A stretch of 64,000 nt of DNA from Methanobacterium_B sp963703015 (GCA_963703015.1 OY969779.1:1240001-1304000); one strand, 5' to 3'; counted from the first letter of the stretch, positions 1 through 9,590 are shown. Numbers and translations are program-made. The notes: generated by a model from the letters alone, not told the origin.

Positions 1-233
1 TTAAATTTGCACTCATATTAACCCTAGTTTTAACTGTTATTCAACTCATTTTAGGCATTATTGATCTGATAATATCCCTTGCAACAGGATCCTCGGCAGT
101 GGGAGCATTAATTGGACTTGTTATTAGAGTTGTTTCCAGCTTAATCATTAGTTTCGTTCTCTTCGCAGTAATGGCTTACATGTACAACTATTTAAGACCT
201 AAAATTGGCGGAATTAAACTGGAAATTGAGTAA
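1..233 (+). CDS. C-terminal end of a multi-pass membrane protein (partial)
   Basis: The reading frame is open from base 3 to a TAA at 231-233; the start lies outside the window. The visible 76 residues are almost entirely hydrophobic, with two likely membrane helices, and end in a short polar tail, YLRPKIGGIKLEIE. The family cannot be named from this fragment; methanogen proteins annotated DUF4013 or as zinc-ribbon membrane proteins can end like this, but that is a guess. A run of ten T residues follows at 252-261 and probably ends the transcript. Confidence 0.6.
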   Translation, partial: KFALILTLVLTVIQLILGIIDLIISLATGSSAVGALIGLVIRVVSSLIISFVLFAVMAYMYNYLRPKIGGIKLEIE

Positions 234-251
234 TCTTAAAATTTACTCAAA

Positions 252-261
252 TTTTTTTTTT
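252..261 (+). terminator. Oligo-T transcription terminator
   Basis: Ten consecutive T residues lie 18 bases after the stop of the partial membrane protein gene and before the next start at 300. Archaeal RNA polymerase commonly terminates at such oligo-T tracts without needing a hairpin, and none is evident here. Confidence 0.45.
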
Positions 262-299
262 GAAATATGTTTTTATAACTTGAAAAATGAACTATTAGC

Positions 300-707
300 A
301 TGGATCCAAAAATAATTCACTGCAGAAAAATTTCTAAGGGCATTACATCTGGAGAAGTCATAATGACCAAGGATTCTTTGAGTTTTCTTGGAGGAGTCAA
401 TCCAGATACTGGGGAGATAATCGACGCAAAACATGAGCTCTTTGGTAAAAATATTAAAAACAAGATACTTGTGATACCCTCAGGCAAAGGATCTACTGTA
501 GGATCATATGTACTCTATCAAATGGCAAAAAATTCAACAGCACCTTCAGCAGTTATAGCAATTGAAGGAGAACCCATTATTGCAACAGGAGCCATAATGG
601 CAGGAATTCCCATGGTTGATCGTCCAGAGATCGATATATTTGAAATACTCCACGATGGCCAGGTAGTTGAAGTTAATGCAGATGAAGGTTACTTGAAAAT
701 AATCTAA
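300..707 (+). CDS. Phosphomevalonate dehydratase small subunit (aconitase X swivel domain, DUF126)
   Basis: This 135-residue protein matches the small swivel-domain subunit of aconitase X. In archaea that enzyme works with a large subunit as phosphomevalonate dehydratase, converting (R)-5-phosphomevalonate to trans-anhydromevalonate phosphate in the modified mevalonate pathway to isoprenoid lipids. Supporting features are the GGVNPDTGEI stretch near residue 32, the VIPSGKGSTVGSY loop near residues 58-70 that carries the conserved substrate-side serine region, and IPMVDRP near residue 105. The length is typical of a stand-alone small subunit. The large subunit is not in the window. No strong Shine-Dalgarno sequence precedes the ATG. 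Confidence 0.85.
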   Translation: MDPKIIHCRKISKGITSGEVIMTKDSLSFLGGVNPDTGEIIDAKHELFGKNIKNKILVIPSGKGSTVGSYVLYQMAKNSTAPSAVIAIEGEPIIATGAIMAGIPMVDRPEIDIFEILHDGQVVEVNADEGYLKII

Positions 708-743
708 TTAATTTAAAAAAGGTAAAAAATTTAGGTTTGACTT

Positions 744-1169
744 TTAGTTAACCTTAACTTGAACATATTCTTTTTCTCTCATTGAATAGCCTATAACTCC
801 ACCCATAGCTCCTAAAACTCCGCCAAGGATTATTGTTATGAGTGTGAAGAACAATCCTGTGATCAGTGTGATTGTACCTAGAACTGCTCCTATTTGTGTG
901 AAAACCAGCCCAATAACTGTGCTCAAAACACTGAATCCCAAGATAAATATGGCCCCTATTAGGAGACCTCCTATCACGCCTGATAGAGCACCGTCCCCAG
1001 CATCTGATGCAGGGGTTCGTTGAGATAATCTTTCGTTTGATAGGTAGGCTGTTAATAAACCTCCAATAACAGGTCCAAGGAAGAATAGTGGGAAGAGAAC
1101 AATGGTCAATATCATTGTTAGTACTACATTGGCCAGTGCACCAATTCCAACGGATTTCCAATCAGTCAT
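744..1169 (-). CDS. DUF5518-type membrane protein, paralog 1
   Basis: A glycine-rich hydrophobic protein of 141 residues with about four membrane helices. The N-terminal pattern (DWKSVGIGALANVVLT followed by FLGPVIGGLLTAYL) is typical of DUF5518 proteins, which are common in Methanobacterium and have no known function. The ATG at 1169 is preferred over an in-frame GTG at 1178; neither has a strong ribosome site. The start overlaps the end of the upstream paralog by 8 bases, so the two are probably translated together. Confidence 0.7.
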   Translation of the reverse strand: MTDWKSVGIGALANVVLTMILTIVLFPLFFLGPVIGGLLTAYLSNERLSQRTPASDAGDGALSGVIGGLLIGAIFILGFSVLSTVIGLVFTQIGAVLGTITLITGLFFTLITIILGGVLGAMGGVIGYSMREKEYVQVKVN

Positions 1170-1608
1170 TTTTTTCACTGCTTTCTATTTCTTCTTTTGG
1201 CTTTGTTGGTTCGGTTGATTCTTCTATTTCTCCTTCATATACTCCCATGTGTCCTGTTTTGACACTTAGTAGTAAACCGATTATTCCTCCAAGAGCACCA
1301 ACTATTATGAATCCCCCAATTAACACCAGTGCAGCGTAGATCAATATTCCTGCAACAATCTTTGAAAATCCTGAGTACACATACACGAACAGTACATAGA
1401 CAACACCGGTGAAAATTCCTACTATGATTCCATGAAGCCCTGATTCAATAACTTTTAACTGTTCCTTTCCACTTGCCAAGTACGTTGTTACCAATGCACC
1501 AATAAAAACTGCAATATAGAAACCAAGCAATCCTAAACCTAATGAAAACAAAGCCAATAGGATTAGTGATATTGCAGTACCTATTAAAACTGATTTTTGA
1601 TTTATCAT
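1162..1608 (-). CDS. DUF5518-type membrane protein, paralog 2
   Basis: A 148-residue membrane protein with four hydrophobic segments and a charged C-terminal tail rich in Glu and Lys. The ATG at 1608 is chosen over an upstream in-frame start at 1653 because GAGGGAG lies a few bases before it, and the 1653 start would only add a polar stretch. It shows the family layout of Gly-rich helices with a conserved G-x-L-x-T-Y-L-like turn (FIGALVTTYLASG). Its 3' end overlaps the next paralog. Confidence 0.7.
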   Translation of the reverse strand: MINQKSVLIGTAISLILLALFSLGLGLLGFYIAVFIGALVTTYLASGKEQLKVIESGLHGIIVGIFTGVVYVLFVYVYSGFSKIVAGILIYAALVLIGGFIIVGALGGIIGLLLSVKTGHMGVYEGEIEESTEPTKPKEEIESSEKND

Positions 1609-1670
1609 ATTAAACTCCCTCTTAACGTTAGTATTACATTTTACTAATTTCAAACAACGATTATAAATGT

Positions 1671-2042
1671 TTATCCGACTACTTCAGGCTCATCTTTTAT
1701 TAAGGCTCCAATTATTCCTCCAACTGCCATTATTATCATAACCCCGACAAAACCTGCCAGAATAAATAATGAAGTTATGGAAGCGGCAGCAAAACCTATT
1801 ATTCCTAAAATTAATGTTCCAGCTATAAGAAGGAGTAAAGAAAGTACTATGGCCCCAAATATGCCTGCAAGAGCTCCGTTGGTCGCGCCGTTCATGGCAT
1901 CTCCACCAACCATGTATCCCACAGCCATCCCTGCAAGGAGTAATCCAAGTATTCCACCCCATATTGGTACTATTACAGCAAATATACCCCCTAAAATTAT
2001 TGAAAGGATAAATCCTAGTATTACCGCTCCCCAGTTAATCAT
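1671..2042 (-). CDS. DUF5518-type membrane protein, paralog 3
   Basis: A 123-residue protein made almost wholly of Gly/Ala/Ile-rich membrane helices, starting MINWGAVILGF and ending in a short acidic tail. A strong ribosome site, CGGAGG, precedes the ATG at 2042. The central GGDAMNGATNGALAGIFGA stretch matches the equivalent polar turn of the neighbouring paralogs (GDGALSGVIGG and GNEIMDGLFNGIFVG), which is the main reason to place all four in one family. Function unknown. Confidence 0.7.
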   Translation of the reverse strand: MINWGAVILGFILSIILGGIFAVIVPIWGGILGLLLAGMAVGYMVGGDAMNGATNGALAGIFGAIVLSLLLLIAGTLILGIIGFAAASITSLFILAGFVGVMIIMAVGGIIGALIKDEPEVVG

Positions 2043-2244
2043 ATGTTTCCTCCGTTACGATTCGATTTAGTATAAATATAATTGGTTGGATGGCCTATAC
2101 ATTAGTTTTATGACATTCCTATGTTATTTAAATATAAATTTTATATACTAATAATATTTTTGTAAAATAATTAAAACTTTAACAAATATTTGAACAGTTA
2201 CACATCCATAAATTTACATCAAAAAAAGTAATTTTTTTTTTGAA

Positions 2245-2637
2245 TTAACTTCGAATTAATTTGAGAGTTAAGGATCCTCCCAACGAACAAATGGAAGCTA
2301 GAACCATATAAACAACTATTAAATATATTTCAGTACCGTAACCAAGATTTCCAGCCAGTAACCCTGCTCCAAGCCCTGCTGTAATTCCGTAAATCATGGC
2401 TAGAATCAATGCAAAGATGGATAATATTAAACCTGTGCCTATACCCACAAAAATTCCATTGAATAATCCATCCATGATTTCGTTGCCACTTATTAAACCT
2501 GTTACAAATCCTGCTATCGCAATTCCTAAATATGTTCCATATGTGCCAATTAACAGACCCAACAATACAACCATCACAATGGCAAGAAACAGCCCACATC
2601 CAAATTCTTTAAATTCAACCAAACCATCACCATTCAA
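2245..2637 (-). CDS. DUF5518-type membrane protein, paralog 4
   Basis: A 130-residue membrane protein that is probably first in the four-gene cluster. It has an N-terminal acidic lead, then about four helices, with the conserved GNEIMDGLFNGIFVGIG turn near residue 51. Ribosome-site support for the ATG at 2637 is weak. An A-rich tract at about 2221-2227, read as U on the minus strand, follows the gene and may end its transcript before paralog 3, which has its own strong ribosome site. Function unknown. Confidence 0.65.
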   Translation of the reverse strand: MNGDGLVEFKEFGCGLFLAIVMVVLLGLLIGTYGTYLGIAIAGFVTGLISGNEIMDGLFNGIFVGIGTGLILSIFALILAMIYGITAGLGAGLLAGNLGYGTEIYLIVVYMVLASICSLGGSLTLKLIRS

Positions 2638-2796
2638 ATTATTCTAACAAATTTATTAAACATTTCCATTCACAAAAAAAATACTCCAAAAATATTAACG
2701 ATAAATTTTCAAATCTTAAGGAAATTATTAGATAATATAAAAACAATATAATTATTAACAATTGTTAAAATTTCTTAATACATGGAAGGTCTCCAA

Positions 2797-4044
2797 ATGT
2801 CGTACACTCTCATAAAAAATGGAACCCTGATAAATGGTAACGGGGAAAAACCCATAAAAAATGCCGCAGTTTTAATAGAGAACAATAAAATTATTGCTGC
2901 TGGCCCTGAAAAAACCATTAAAATTCCAAAAACTGATCTGAAGGTCATAGATGCTGAAGAATGTTTCATTCTACCAGGATTTATTGATGCACATGTGCAC
3001 ATGATGACTGAAGGATTCGCAAGAGAAGACACCATATACACTCCACACTCCTTGTACTTTTACAATGCAATTGAATTTATGAAAAAAACATTATTTGCAG
3101 GTATAACAACTGCAAGAGATGCTGGAATGGCAGATGTGGGAGTTAAAATGGCCATTGATAACGGCCTGATCACAGGACCAAGGTTACAAATATCTGTAGC
3201 TCCTCTGACTATTACAGGAGGTCATTTTGATTTCTGGCTGACTTCAGGCTTTGATATCAAGCCAATGTACCCCGGTCTGCCTGATGGAATAGCAGATGGA
3301 CCAGAAAATGTGAGAAAAAAAGTGCGAGAAGTCATGCGTAGCGGAGCAGATTTTATTAAGGTAATGGTTACAGGAGGAGTCATAAGTGCCAATGACAAAC
3401 CAGAACATCCCCAATTCACACTTGAAGAATTGAACATAATGGTAGAAGAAGCTAGATTTAGGGAGTTACAAGTTGTGGCCCATGCACATGGAAATAAAGG
3501 TATTTTAAATGCTGTTAAAGCTGGAGTAAATTCTGTGGAGCATGGCACCTGTTTGGATGATGAAAGTATAGGACTAATGTTGAAAAATAATACCTATTTA
3601 GTACCTACATTTCTTGCAATGAAGGTAAATAAAGAAATGGCAGAGGATAACAACTCATCTTTCCCTGATTGGGGTCGTGAAGATGCCATAAGAATGGAAA
3701 AAGTGCATGAAACCAATGTTCGAATGGCCTACAATGCAGGTGTCAAAATTGTCATGGGAACAGATTCCGGAGTAGTGCCACACGGCCAAAATTTGAAGGA
3801 ATTGGGATATTTGTGTGACATGGGAATGGATCCAATGGAAGCCATTGTCGCAGGTACCAAAAGGGCTGCAGAAAGTTTAGGATTGGACAATGAAGTTGGA
3901 ACTTTAGAAGAAGGAAAGCTAGCAGATGTAGTTTTAAGCAAAAAAAATCCACTGGAATATATAAAAACACTGGGAAATCCAGACAACATAGTCCTGGTAA
4001 TTAAAGACGGTGTCATAGTCAAAAATATCCACTCAATTAATTGA
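2797..4044 (+). CDS. Metal-dependent amidohydrolase family protein
   Basis: A 415-residue member of the amidohydrolase superfamily (TIM-barrel metal hydrolases of the imidazolonepropionase/prolidase-like branch). The metal motif DAHVHM is near residue 63. Later come a lysine in a DFIKVMVTGG context, the HAHG and EHGT histidine motifs, and MGTDSG with the catalytic aspartate. An N-terminal beta-sandwich strand (LIKNGTLINGNG) and a C-terminal GTLEEGKLADVVL segment complete the fold. The ATG at 2797 is chosen over one at 2782 because GGAAGG sits just before it. The substrate cannot be told from sequence; cyclic amides, dipeptides or purine-type rings are all possible. The gene lies 28 bases before the copper ATPase gene and may share its transcript. 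Confidence 0.75.
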   Translation: MSYTLIKNGTLINGNGEKPIKNAAVLIENNKIIAAGPEKTIKIPKTDLKVIDAEECFILPGFIDAHVHMMTEGFAREDTIYTPHSLYFYNAIEFMKKTLFAGITTARDAGMADVGVKMAIDNGLITGPRLQISVAPLTITGGHFDFWLTSGFDIKPMYPGLPDGIADGPENVRKKVREVMRSGADFIKVMVTGGVISANDKPEHPQFTLEELNIMVEEARFRELQVVAHAHGNKGILNAVKAGVNSVEHGTCLDDESIGLMLKNNTYLVPTFLAMKVNKEMAEDNNSSFPDWGREDAIRMEKVHETNVRMAYNAGVKIVMGTDSGVVPHGQNLKELGYLCDMGMDPMEAIVAGTKRAAESLGLDNEVGTLEEGKLADVVLSKKNPLEYIKTLGNPDNIVLVIKDGVIVKNIHSIN

Positions 4045-4072
4045 AATTAAAAATTTACTGGAAGCGAAGAAA

Positions 4073-6508
4073 ATGGTTAATGAACCCAAGAAAAATGCCA
4101 ATATAAAAATTTCTGGAATGGGCTGCGCTTCATGTGCACTTAACATTGAAAAATCATTGAATGAGCTGGAAGGAGTTGAAACAGCTACAGTAAATCTAGG
4201 AACAGAAGAAGCCAGCGTAAATTATGACCCTAAAAAACTCCAGTTATCAGATTTAACAGATGCAGTTGAAGAAGCTGGTTACGAAGTTATTAATGATAAA
4301 ATTACCATCAAAGTAGGTAGTATGAGCTGTGCAATGTGCGTTAAAGCCATTGAAGATGGATTGAATAAATTGGACGGCGTGAGTGACGTCAATGTGAATC
4401 TTGCATCTGAAAAGGCATATATTACTTATAATCCTACCATGGTTGGTGTTAAAGAATTTAAAAACACCATAGTTGATCTTGGTTACGATTATCTTGGAGT
4501 AGAGGGGGAAGAAACCCAAGGTTTAGAGGAAGAATTAATAGAGAGGGATTTGAAGGGTAAAAGGAATAGAATAATTGTGGCATTCGGATTTGCCATTCCC
4601 ATAATGATACTGATGTTTAGCAACATCTCCACTCCAATTCCAATGACCTACTTGTTCCTGATAATATCTATTTTACCATTCATCTATGTGAGCTACCCAA
4701 TATTCAGTGCAGCTTACAGATCCCTTAGAAATGGAAATTTGGATATGGATGTTATGTATTCAATGGGTATTGGAGTTGCATATGTTTCCAGTGTCCTTGG
4801 AACTTTCAGTATTTTACTCACTCCAGAATTCATGTTTTATGAAACCGCACTAATGTTAGCTGGTTTTTTAATGTTGGGCCGCTATCTTGAAACCCGGGCC
4901 AAGGGAAGAACATCAACTGCCATTAAAAAACTCGTTGGTATGCAGGCCAAAACTGCCACAGTGTTGAGAGAGGGTAAAGAAGTTCTAATATCTGTTGAAG
5001 ATGTTGAAATAGGTGATACTGTAGTTGTTAAACCTGGTGAAAAGATCCCTGCCGATGGAATTGTTTGTTCAGGAGAAAGTTATGTGGATGAATCCGCAAT
5101 AACTGGAGAACCCATCCCTGTGATTAAAAATAAAGGTAAAGATATTGTTGGTGGGACAATAAACAAGAATGGAACTTTAAATTTCAAAACAACTAAAGTA
5201 GGAAAAGACACTGCTCTGGCACAGATTATTAGGCTGGTTGAAACTGCACAGGGTTCCAAACCCCCTGTTCAAAGAATCGCTGATAAAGCTGTGACCTACT
5301 TCATTCCAGCCGTACTAACCATAGCCATAGTGGCGTTTATTGTCTGGTATTTAGTGTTAGGAAGTTCTCTACTGTTTGGTTTAACAGTTTTAATATCCAT
5401 ATTGGTTGTTGCATGTCCCTGTGCCCTTGGACTGGCAACACCCACAGCCATCACAGTAGGGCTTGGAAGGGGTGCAGAGCTTGGAATTCTAATTAAAAAT
5501 GGTGATGCACTTGAAATATCTGAAAAACTTACAACAATACTTTTCGATAAAACAGGTACACTAACAAGGGGCAAACCTGAAGTTACAGATATGGTTAGCT
5601 TTGAAATGGGCAGTAACGAATTATTGTTCTACGCTGGAACTGTTGAATCCAGATCAGAACATCCCCTTGCAGATGCCATAGTCAGAAAAGCCAATGCAGA
5701 AAATTTATCGCTTGGTGAAGTGGAAGAATTTGACAGTTTTGGGGGTAAAGGTGTCAAAGCAGTTGTGAACACGAAAAATATCATCATAGGGAACAGATCT
5801 TTGTTAAGAGAAAAAAATATTGAAATTACCAGTGAAATCGAAGCTAATATATTTAAAATCGAGAAAGAAGGAAAAACTGTTATTCTAGTTGGAATTGATG
5901 ATGTATTAGCAGGATTGATTGCAATTGCAGATACAATAAAACCAAGTACAACAAATGCAATAGCTGAACTCAAGAAAATGGGCCTCAAAATTGCCATGAT
6001 CACTGGCGATAACGAAAGAACAGCTAAAGCAATAGCTTCACAGGTGGGAATTGATGATGTCATTTCAGAAGTCCTGCCCCAAGATAAATCAGCAGAAGTC
6101 AAACGGTTACAAGATTCTGGTGAGACAGTTTCCTTTGTGGGAGATGGTATAAATGATGCTCCTGCACTTGCACAGGCTGATGTGGGAATAGCCTTGGGAA
6201 GCGGTACTGATGTGGCAATTGAAAGCGGTGACATTGTGCTGATAAAGGATGATATCATGGACAGTGTTGCAGGGGTTCAACTTTCTAAGAAAGTAATTTC
6301 CAGGGTTAAACAGAATTTATTCTGGGCATTTGCATACAATGTGGTGTTAATACCCGTGGCAGCAGGAATACTCTATGCTCCATTCGGAATCCTGTTCAGG
6401 CCAGAATATGCTGGTTTTGCAATGGCACTAAGTTCTGTTACAGTTGTGAGCCTTTCCTTAATGTTGAAGGGTTATTTACCTCCAGCAAAGAAATTGGAAA
6501 AAATATAA
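4073..6508 (+). CDS. copA: Copper-exporting P1B-type ATPase
   Basis: An 811-residue heavy-metal P-type ATPase that pumps Cu(I) out across the cell membrane. Two N-terminal metal-binding domains carry GMGCASC (Cys18, Cys21) and SMSCAMC (Cys86, Cys89). The membrane CPC motif is at 448-450, the phosphorylated Asp492 is in DKTGTLT, and the hinge GDGINDAPAL lies near residue 690. The YN pair in FAYNVVLIP and the later MALSS are the extra membrane residues typical of Cu(I) rather than zinc pumps. The length is normal for a two-domain CopA. A YHS mini-protein follows 57 bases later. No CopY- or CsoR-type regulator is visible nearby. Confidence 0.92.
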   Translation: MVNEPKKNANIKISGMGCASCALNIEKSLNELEGVETATVNLGTEEASVNYDPKKLQLSDLTDAVEEAGYEVINDKITIKVGSMSCAMCVKAIEDGLNKLDGVSDVNVNLASEKAYITYNPTMVGVKEFKNTIVDLGYDYLGVEGEETQGLEEELIERDLKGKRNRIIVAFGFAIPIMILMFSNISTPIPMTYLFLIISILPFIYVSYPIFSAAYRSLRNGNLDMDVMYSMGIGVAYVSSVLGTFSILLTPEFMFYETALMLAGFLMLGRYLETRAKGRTSTAIKKLVGMQAKTATVLREGKEVLISVEDVEIGDTVVVKPGEKIPADGIVCSGESYVDESAITGEPIPVIKNKGKDIVGGTINKNGTLNFKTTKVGKDTALAQIIRLVETAQGSKPPVQRIADKAVTYFIPAVLTIAIVAFIVWYLVLGSSLLFGLTVLISILVVACPCALGLATPTAITVGLGRGAELGILIKNGDALEISEKLTTILFDKTGTLTRGKPEVTDMVSFEMGSNELLFYAGTVESRSEHPLADAIVRKANAENLSLGEVEEFDSFGGKGVKAVVNTKNIIIGNRSLLREKNIEITSEIEANIFKIEKEGKTVILVGIDDVLAGLIAIADTIKPSTTNAIAELKKMGLKIAMITGDNERTAKAIASQVGIDDVISEVLPQDKSAEVKRLQDSGETVSFVGDGINDAPALAQADVGIALGSGTDVAIESGDIVLIKDDIMDSVAGVQLSKKVISRVKQNLFWAFAYNVVLIPVAAGILYAPFGILFRPEYAGFAMALSSVTVVSLSLMLKGYLPPAKKLEKI

Positions 6509-6565
6509 ATTTCATGAAGAATACCATGAAGAATTGCTAAAAAAAAGTTTAGGAGTGATTATAAA

Positions 6566-6712
6566 ATGGCAATAGATCCAATATGTAAGATGGATGTGGA
6601 TGAAAAAACCGCAAAGTGGGTCAGTGAATACAAGGGGAAAAAATACTACTTCTGTGCCCCAGGTTGTAAAAAAACCTTCGAAGAAAATCCAGAAAAGTAC
6701 GTTGAAGGATAG
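6566..6712 (+). CDS. YHS-domain mini-protein (48 aa)
   Basis: A short gene with a good ribosome site (AGGAGTGAT) before the ATG at 6566. The product begins MAIDPICKMDVDE and contains KKYYFCAPGCKKTFEENPEKY, the YHS-domain pattern: a first cysteine in DPICKMDV, then YYFCAPGC and the F-x3-PxxY end. YHS domains bind or are linked to heavy metals and often sit beside or inside copper ATPases. Its place directly after copA suggests a copper-binding accessory or chaperone role, which is inference from context. Confidence 0.85.
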   Translation: MAIDPICKMDVDEKTAKWVSEYKGKKYYFCAPGCKKTFEENPEKYVEG

Positions 6713-6796
6713 TAAATAAATATTTAAGACTATTTTATCTTTTTTAACTTGAAAAATAAGGGAATATAATTATTTTAATATATTCCTTCATTTAGT

Positions 6797-8050
6797 TTAA
6801 TACACATCTTCCTTCATTATTTCCCTTAAAACTGCGGTTGCGTAGCAACCCTTGGGTATTGAAAATTCTGTTAATACACCTTCGGAAGTCAGTTCTGCCG
6901 AAACATCCCATATTTTAAATCTCATAGCTCTTCTAAGTCCATGACTTCCCAATCTTGGAGTTTTAGGACATTCAAATTCTTCGAGTTTAATGTTTTCTTC
7001 ATCAATCACTTTTTGTTCAATTGTTCCCACCACTCCACCGGCCAATGGCACCTTTGTACCGTAAAGTGGGGATGTTGGGTGTATTTCAAAGGATTTTATT
7101 CTGTCTTCAACTGTTTCAACATCAAATTCATGGACCAAATGCTCTTCATTATCTATTAAAATATCCCCTTCTACATATTTGGTGAGTCCAAGCTTTGCTC
7201 TTTCACTTACAGCCTTGTTAAACAGGTATGACTGATATGCATGTACAAACATTCGCTTCAATGGTTTTGGTAAGCTTTCAATCGCAATTATATACGATTT
7301 TTCCGTTAATTCCCCCTTCCTACGTTGGAGGTTTAAGAGTTCCCTTAACAACATCTTTTCGTAGCGCATGGATCCAGGCATTTCTTGGTAGGCTTCTTCT
7401 AGTTTACCTTCGTCGTAAAGTGCTCTGGCTTTCTTTATATGTTCCCTTTCTTTAGGATATGGATTTCCAATGTAGGCATCAACTGCACCCTTAACATCGT
7501 TGTGTACAAGGTACTCTCCAACTACGTGGGTGTTCGATCTTTCCTTTCCAAATCTCTGCCATCCATAGTAGTTAGGAACCCCTGTTTCCATTAGATGTTT
7601 AAGAACATCTTGAGCAGTTTTAACATCAGCTTCAGGATTTTCAGTGTTTCTGATTAATATTTTGAATTTGTTACCAACTAACTGTCCTATTCTGAGCTTT
7701 TTCTCGTTCTGTTTGATGTCCAGTACTTCCACATTGTACAATTTGTCACTGATGGATTGGATTTCCTCTACACTGCTGTTTGAGACACATAACCATTGGC
7801 GAGTTCTTGCAGTTTTATCCTTCATTCCTGCAAATCCCATTCTTTTTCTGCTGATTTTAAGTTCCTTAGCTATGTCCAGAACCACATCCAAAGTGTTTCT
7901 ACCTATTTTTTCGATAAAAATCCATGTATTTGGACCATTTCCACTGGGTAGACTCAATGGTATTTCTTCCACGTAAAAATCTTCCCTTTCATTTCTTATT
8001 GAGCCCCCAATACCCTTATTATTAGTTTCGTAAGTTTCGGCGTTTAACAT
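6797..8050 (-). CDS. truD: tRNA pseudouridine(13) synthase TruD
   Basis: A 417-residue TruD-family enzyme that converts uridine 13 of tRNA to pseudouridine. The signature GFAGMKDKTARTRQW near residues 93-107 holds the catalytic Asp in the KDK segment, and NYYGWQRFG near residue 160 is the second family motif. The archaeal length (about 400-430) is normal, including the TRUD insertion domain. A Shine-Dalgarno AGGAG lies about ten bases before the ATG, slightly far. It is a single gene with its own promoter region of about 200 bases upstream. Confidence 0.92.
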   Translation of the reverse strand: MLNAETYETNNKGIGGSIRNEREDFYVEEIPLSLPSGNGPNTWIFIEKIGRNTLDVVLDIAKELKISRKRMGFAGMKDKTARTRQWLCVSNSSVEEIQSISDKLYNVEVLDIKQNEKKLRIGQLVGNKFKILIRNTENPEADVKTAQDVLKHLMETGVPNYYGWQRFGKERSNTHVVGEYLVHNDVKGAVDAYIGNPYPKEREHIKKARALYDEGKLEEAYQEMPGSMRYEKMLLRELLNLQRRKGELTEKSYIIAIESLPKPLKRMFVHAYQSYLFNKAVSERAKLGLTKYVEGDILIDNEEHLVHEFDVETVEDRIKSFEIHPTSPLYGTKVPLAGGVVGTIEQKVIDEENIKLEEFECPKTPRLGSHGLRRAMRFKIWDVSAELTSEGVLTEFSIPKGCYATAVLREIMKEDVY

Positions 8051-8249
8051 GGACTATTTTCTCCTTTAAATTTCATGTGTATGATTGTAACTATCTAATT
8101 TGGATGTTTATTCTAATTTTTAATATTGTGTAAATTTTATTTTTAGAGCTGACTATTTGTTAAAGATTTGAAGTTATTTAAATAATCTTAATTCTTTGAG
8201 TTTAAGTCTTGAGCATCTAAAAATAAAAAAAATTTAGTATCGTTTATAA

Positions 8250-9590
8250 TCATCTGCGGTCAACTAATCTTTTAGGTCTGCCACTTATCTTATAAAATTC
8301 AAGACCTTCTGGTTCAGTAAAATTGAAGATGATGTTGAATGTTCCATCTGAGTGTGCTTGACGTAGACCAGGTTTGAATTTTAGGAAAGTTTCCAAGAAA
8401 TTATTTTCTACAGATTCAACATCACACTTTGTAGAATTTTCACATTCCATACTAACCCTTAGAGTTGTTTCTTCTTCATCCCCATAAAGAAAAGCCTCAT
8501 ATTCTCCAGTTAAATATTCCATGTTATCCCTTTGGAATACTCCTTGTTCCACATCCACCTTGTTAAATGGAAAACCACTAACATAAACTGTTTCTGCTTC
8601 CCTTTGAGGATTCATTATTCTCATATGTGTCCTACCGCATGAACATTTATCCCTTGAAACCACTGTTGTGGTGTCATCTGTATCGTAGTTTATGAGTAAA
8701 TTTCCAGTTCTCCCACCTTCAGGTAATAACGTGGTTAAAACTATTCTACCACACTCCCCATCATTCACAAAGTCATTTAGTTGTGGATTGTATACATCGA
8801 GGTGAACCAAATCTTCAGGAACATGGAGCCCTGATTTCGCCCTGCACTCTCCACACATGGTGCCCTCAGTACTTCCATAAGTATTGTACACCGGAACATC
8901 CCAAACTTCCTCTAAGTAGTTCCTTGATTCTTCTGGAAAGCTTTCTCCCCCTGCAATAAGTTGTTTTATACTTGATTCCCTAGGATCTAAACCTGAAGAT
9001 TTCATTCTTTTTGCCAGTCTTAGAAGTTTGAATACACTCCCCACAATTCCAGTTGGCTGATAATTTTGGATGATTCTAATGGGAAATGTGCATTTACCCT
9101 CAGGAATTATGCTCATATTTATTTTATGAGCCCCCAATGTCATGGTATTAGCACCTACGTTCATCCCATACGATGCACATATAACTACTCGATCTCCTTC
9201 TCCAAAATTTTGAGAAACAAATGCACGAGCATATTTTTCTGCATACATCTGCCAATCATCCCAAGTTAAAAAAAATGATTTTGGAACTCCGCTGGTTCCA
9301 CTGGTTTCATGGATGGTGTACACATTCTTCCATGAAATGGATTTAAATTCAAAACCTGGAGTATTTGGTGGTTGATTTTCCCTGATCACCCCTCCAGAAA
9401 TTAGTGGAAGTTCCCTCAAATCTTCATGACTCTGAATATTCGAAGGATTTATGCCGTGTCTGTCGAACCATTTTCTGTAGAACGGAGAATTTTTGTATGC
9501 GTATCTGATTGTGTGTTGAATCCTGTTCTCCACCAAGTTATCCAATTCAGAACGTTCCATAGTCTCAATAACAGGGTTATAATAATCCAA
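8250..9590 (-). CDS. ftsA: Coenzyme F390 synthetase-like / phenylacetate-CoA ligase family protein
   Basis: A 446-residue adenylate-forming enzyme of the PaaK group. Methanobacteriales relatives are called coenzyme F390 synthetases, which link AMP or GMP to oxidised F420 when cells meet oxygen. Visible features are the N-terminal SPFYRKWFDRHGI lead, the HETSGTSGVPKSF nucleotide loop near residue 90, YGSTEG near residue 245, and a cysteine group (CGECRAKSG and CSCGRTH) shared with this branch. The TTG at 9590 is chosen over a GTG at 9599 because GAGGTG sits six bases before the TTG but touches the GTG. Aryl-CoA ligase activity cannot be excluded, so the symbol is tentative. Confidence 0.7.
   Translation of the reverse strand: MDYYNPVIETMERSELDNLVENRIQHTIRYAYKNSPFYRKWFDRHGINPSNIQSHEDLRELPLISGGVIRENQPPNTPGFEFKSISWKNVYTIHETSGTSGVPKSFFLTWDDWQMYAEKYARAFVSQNFGEGDRVVICASYGMNVGANTMTLGAHKINMSIIPEGKCTFPIRIIQNYQPTGIVGSVFKLLRLAKRMKSSGLDPRESSIKQLIAGGESFPEESRNYLEEVWDVPVYNTYGSTEGTMCGECRAKSGLHVPEDLVHLDVYNPQLNDFVNDGECGRIVLTTLLPEGGRTGNLLINYDTDDTTTVVSRDKCSCGRTHMRIMNPQREAETVYVSGFPFNKVDVEQGVFQRDNMEYLTGEYEAFLYGDEEETTLRVSMECENSTKCDVESVENNFLETFLKFKPGLRQAHSDGTFNIIFNFTEPEGLEFYKISGRPKRLVDRR

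Noticed and set aside
744..2070. Overlapping frames on both strands across the DUF5518-type genes
   Set aside because: The alternatives lack ribosome sites and encode Pro/Thr-rich or Trp/Arg-rich sequence typical of shadow frames of hydrophobic proteins.
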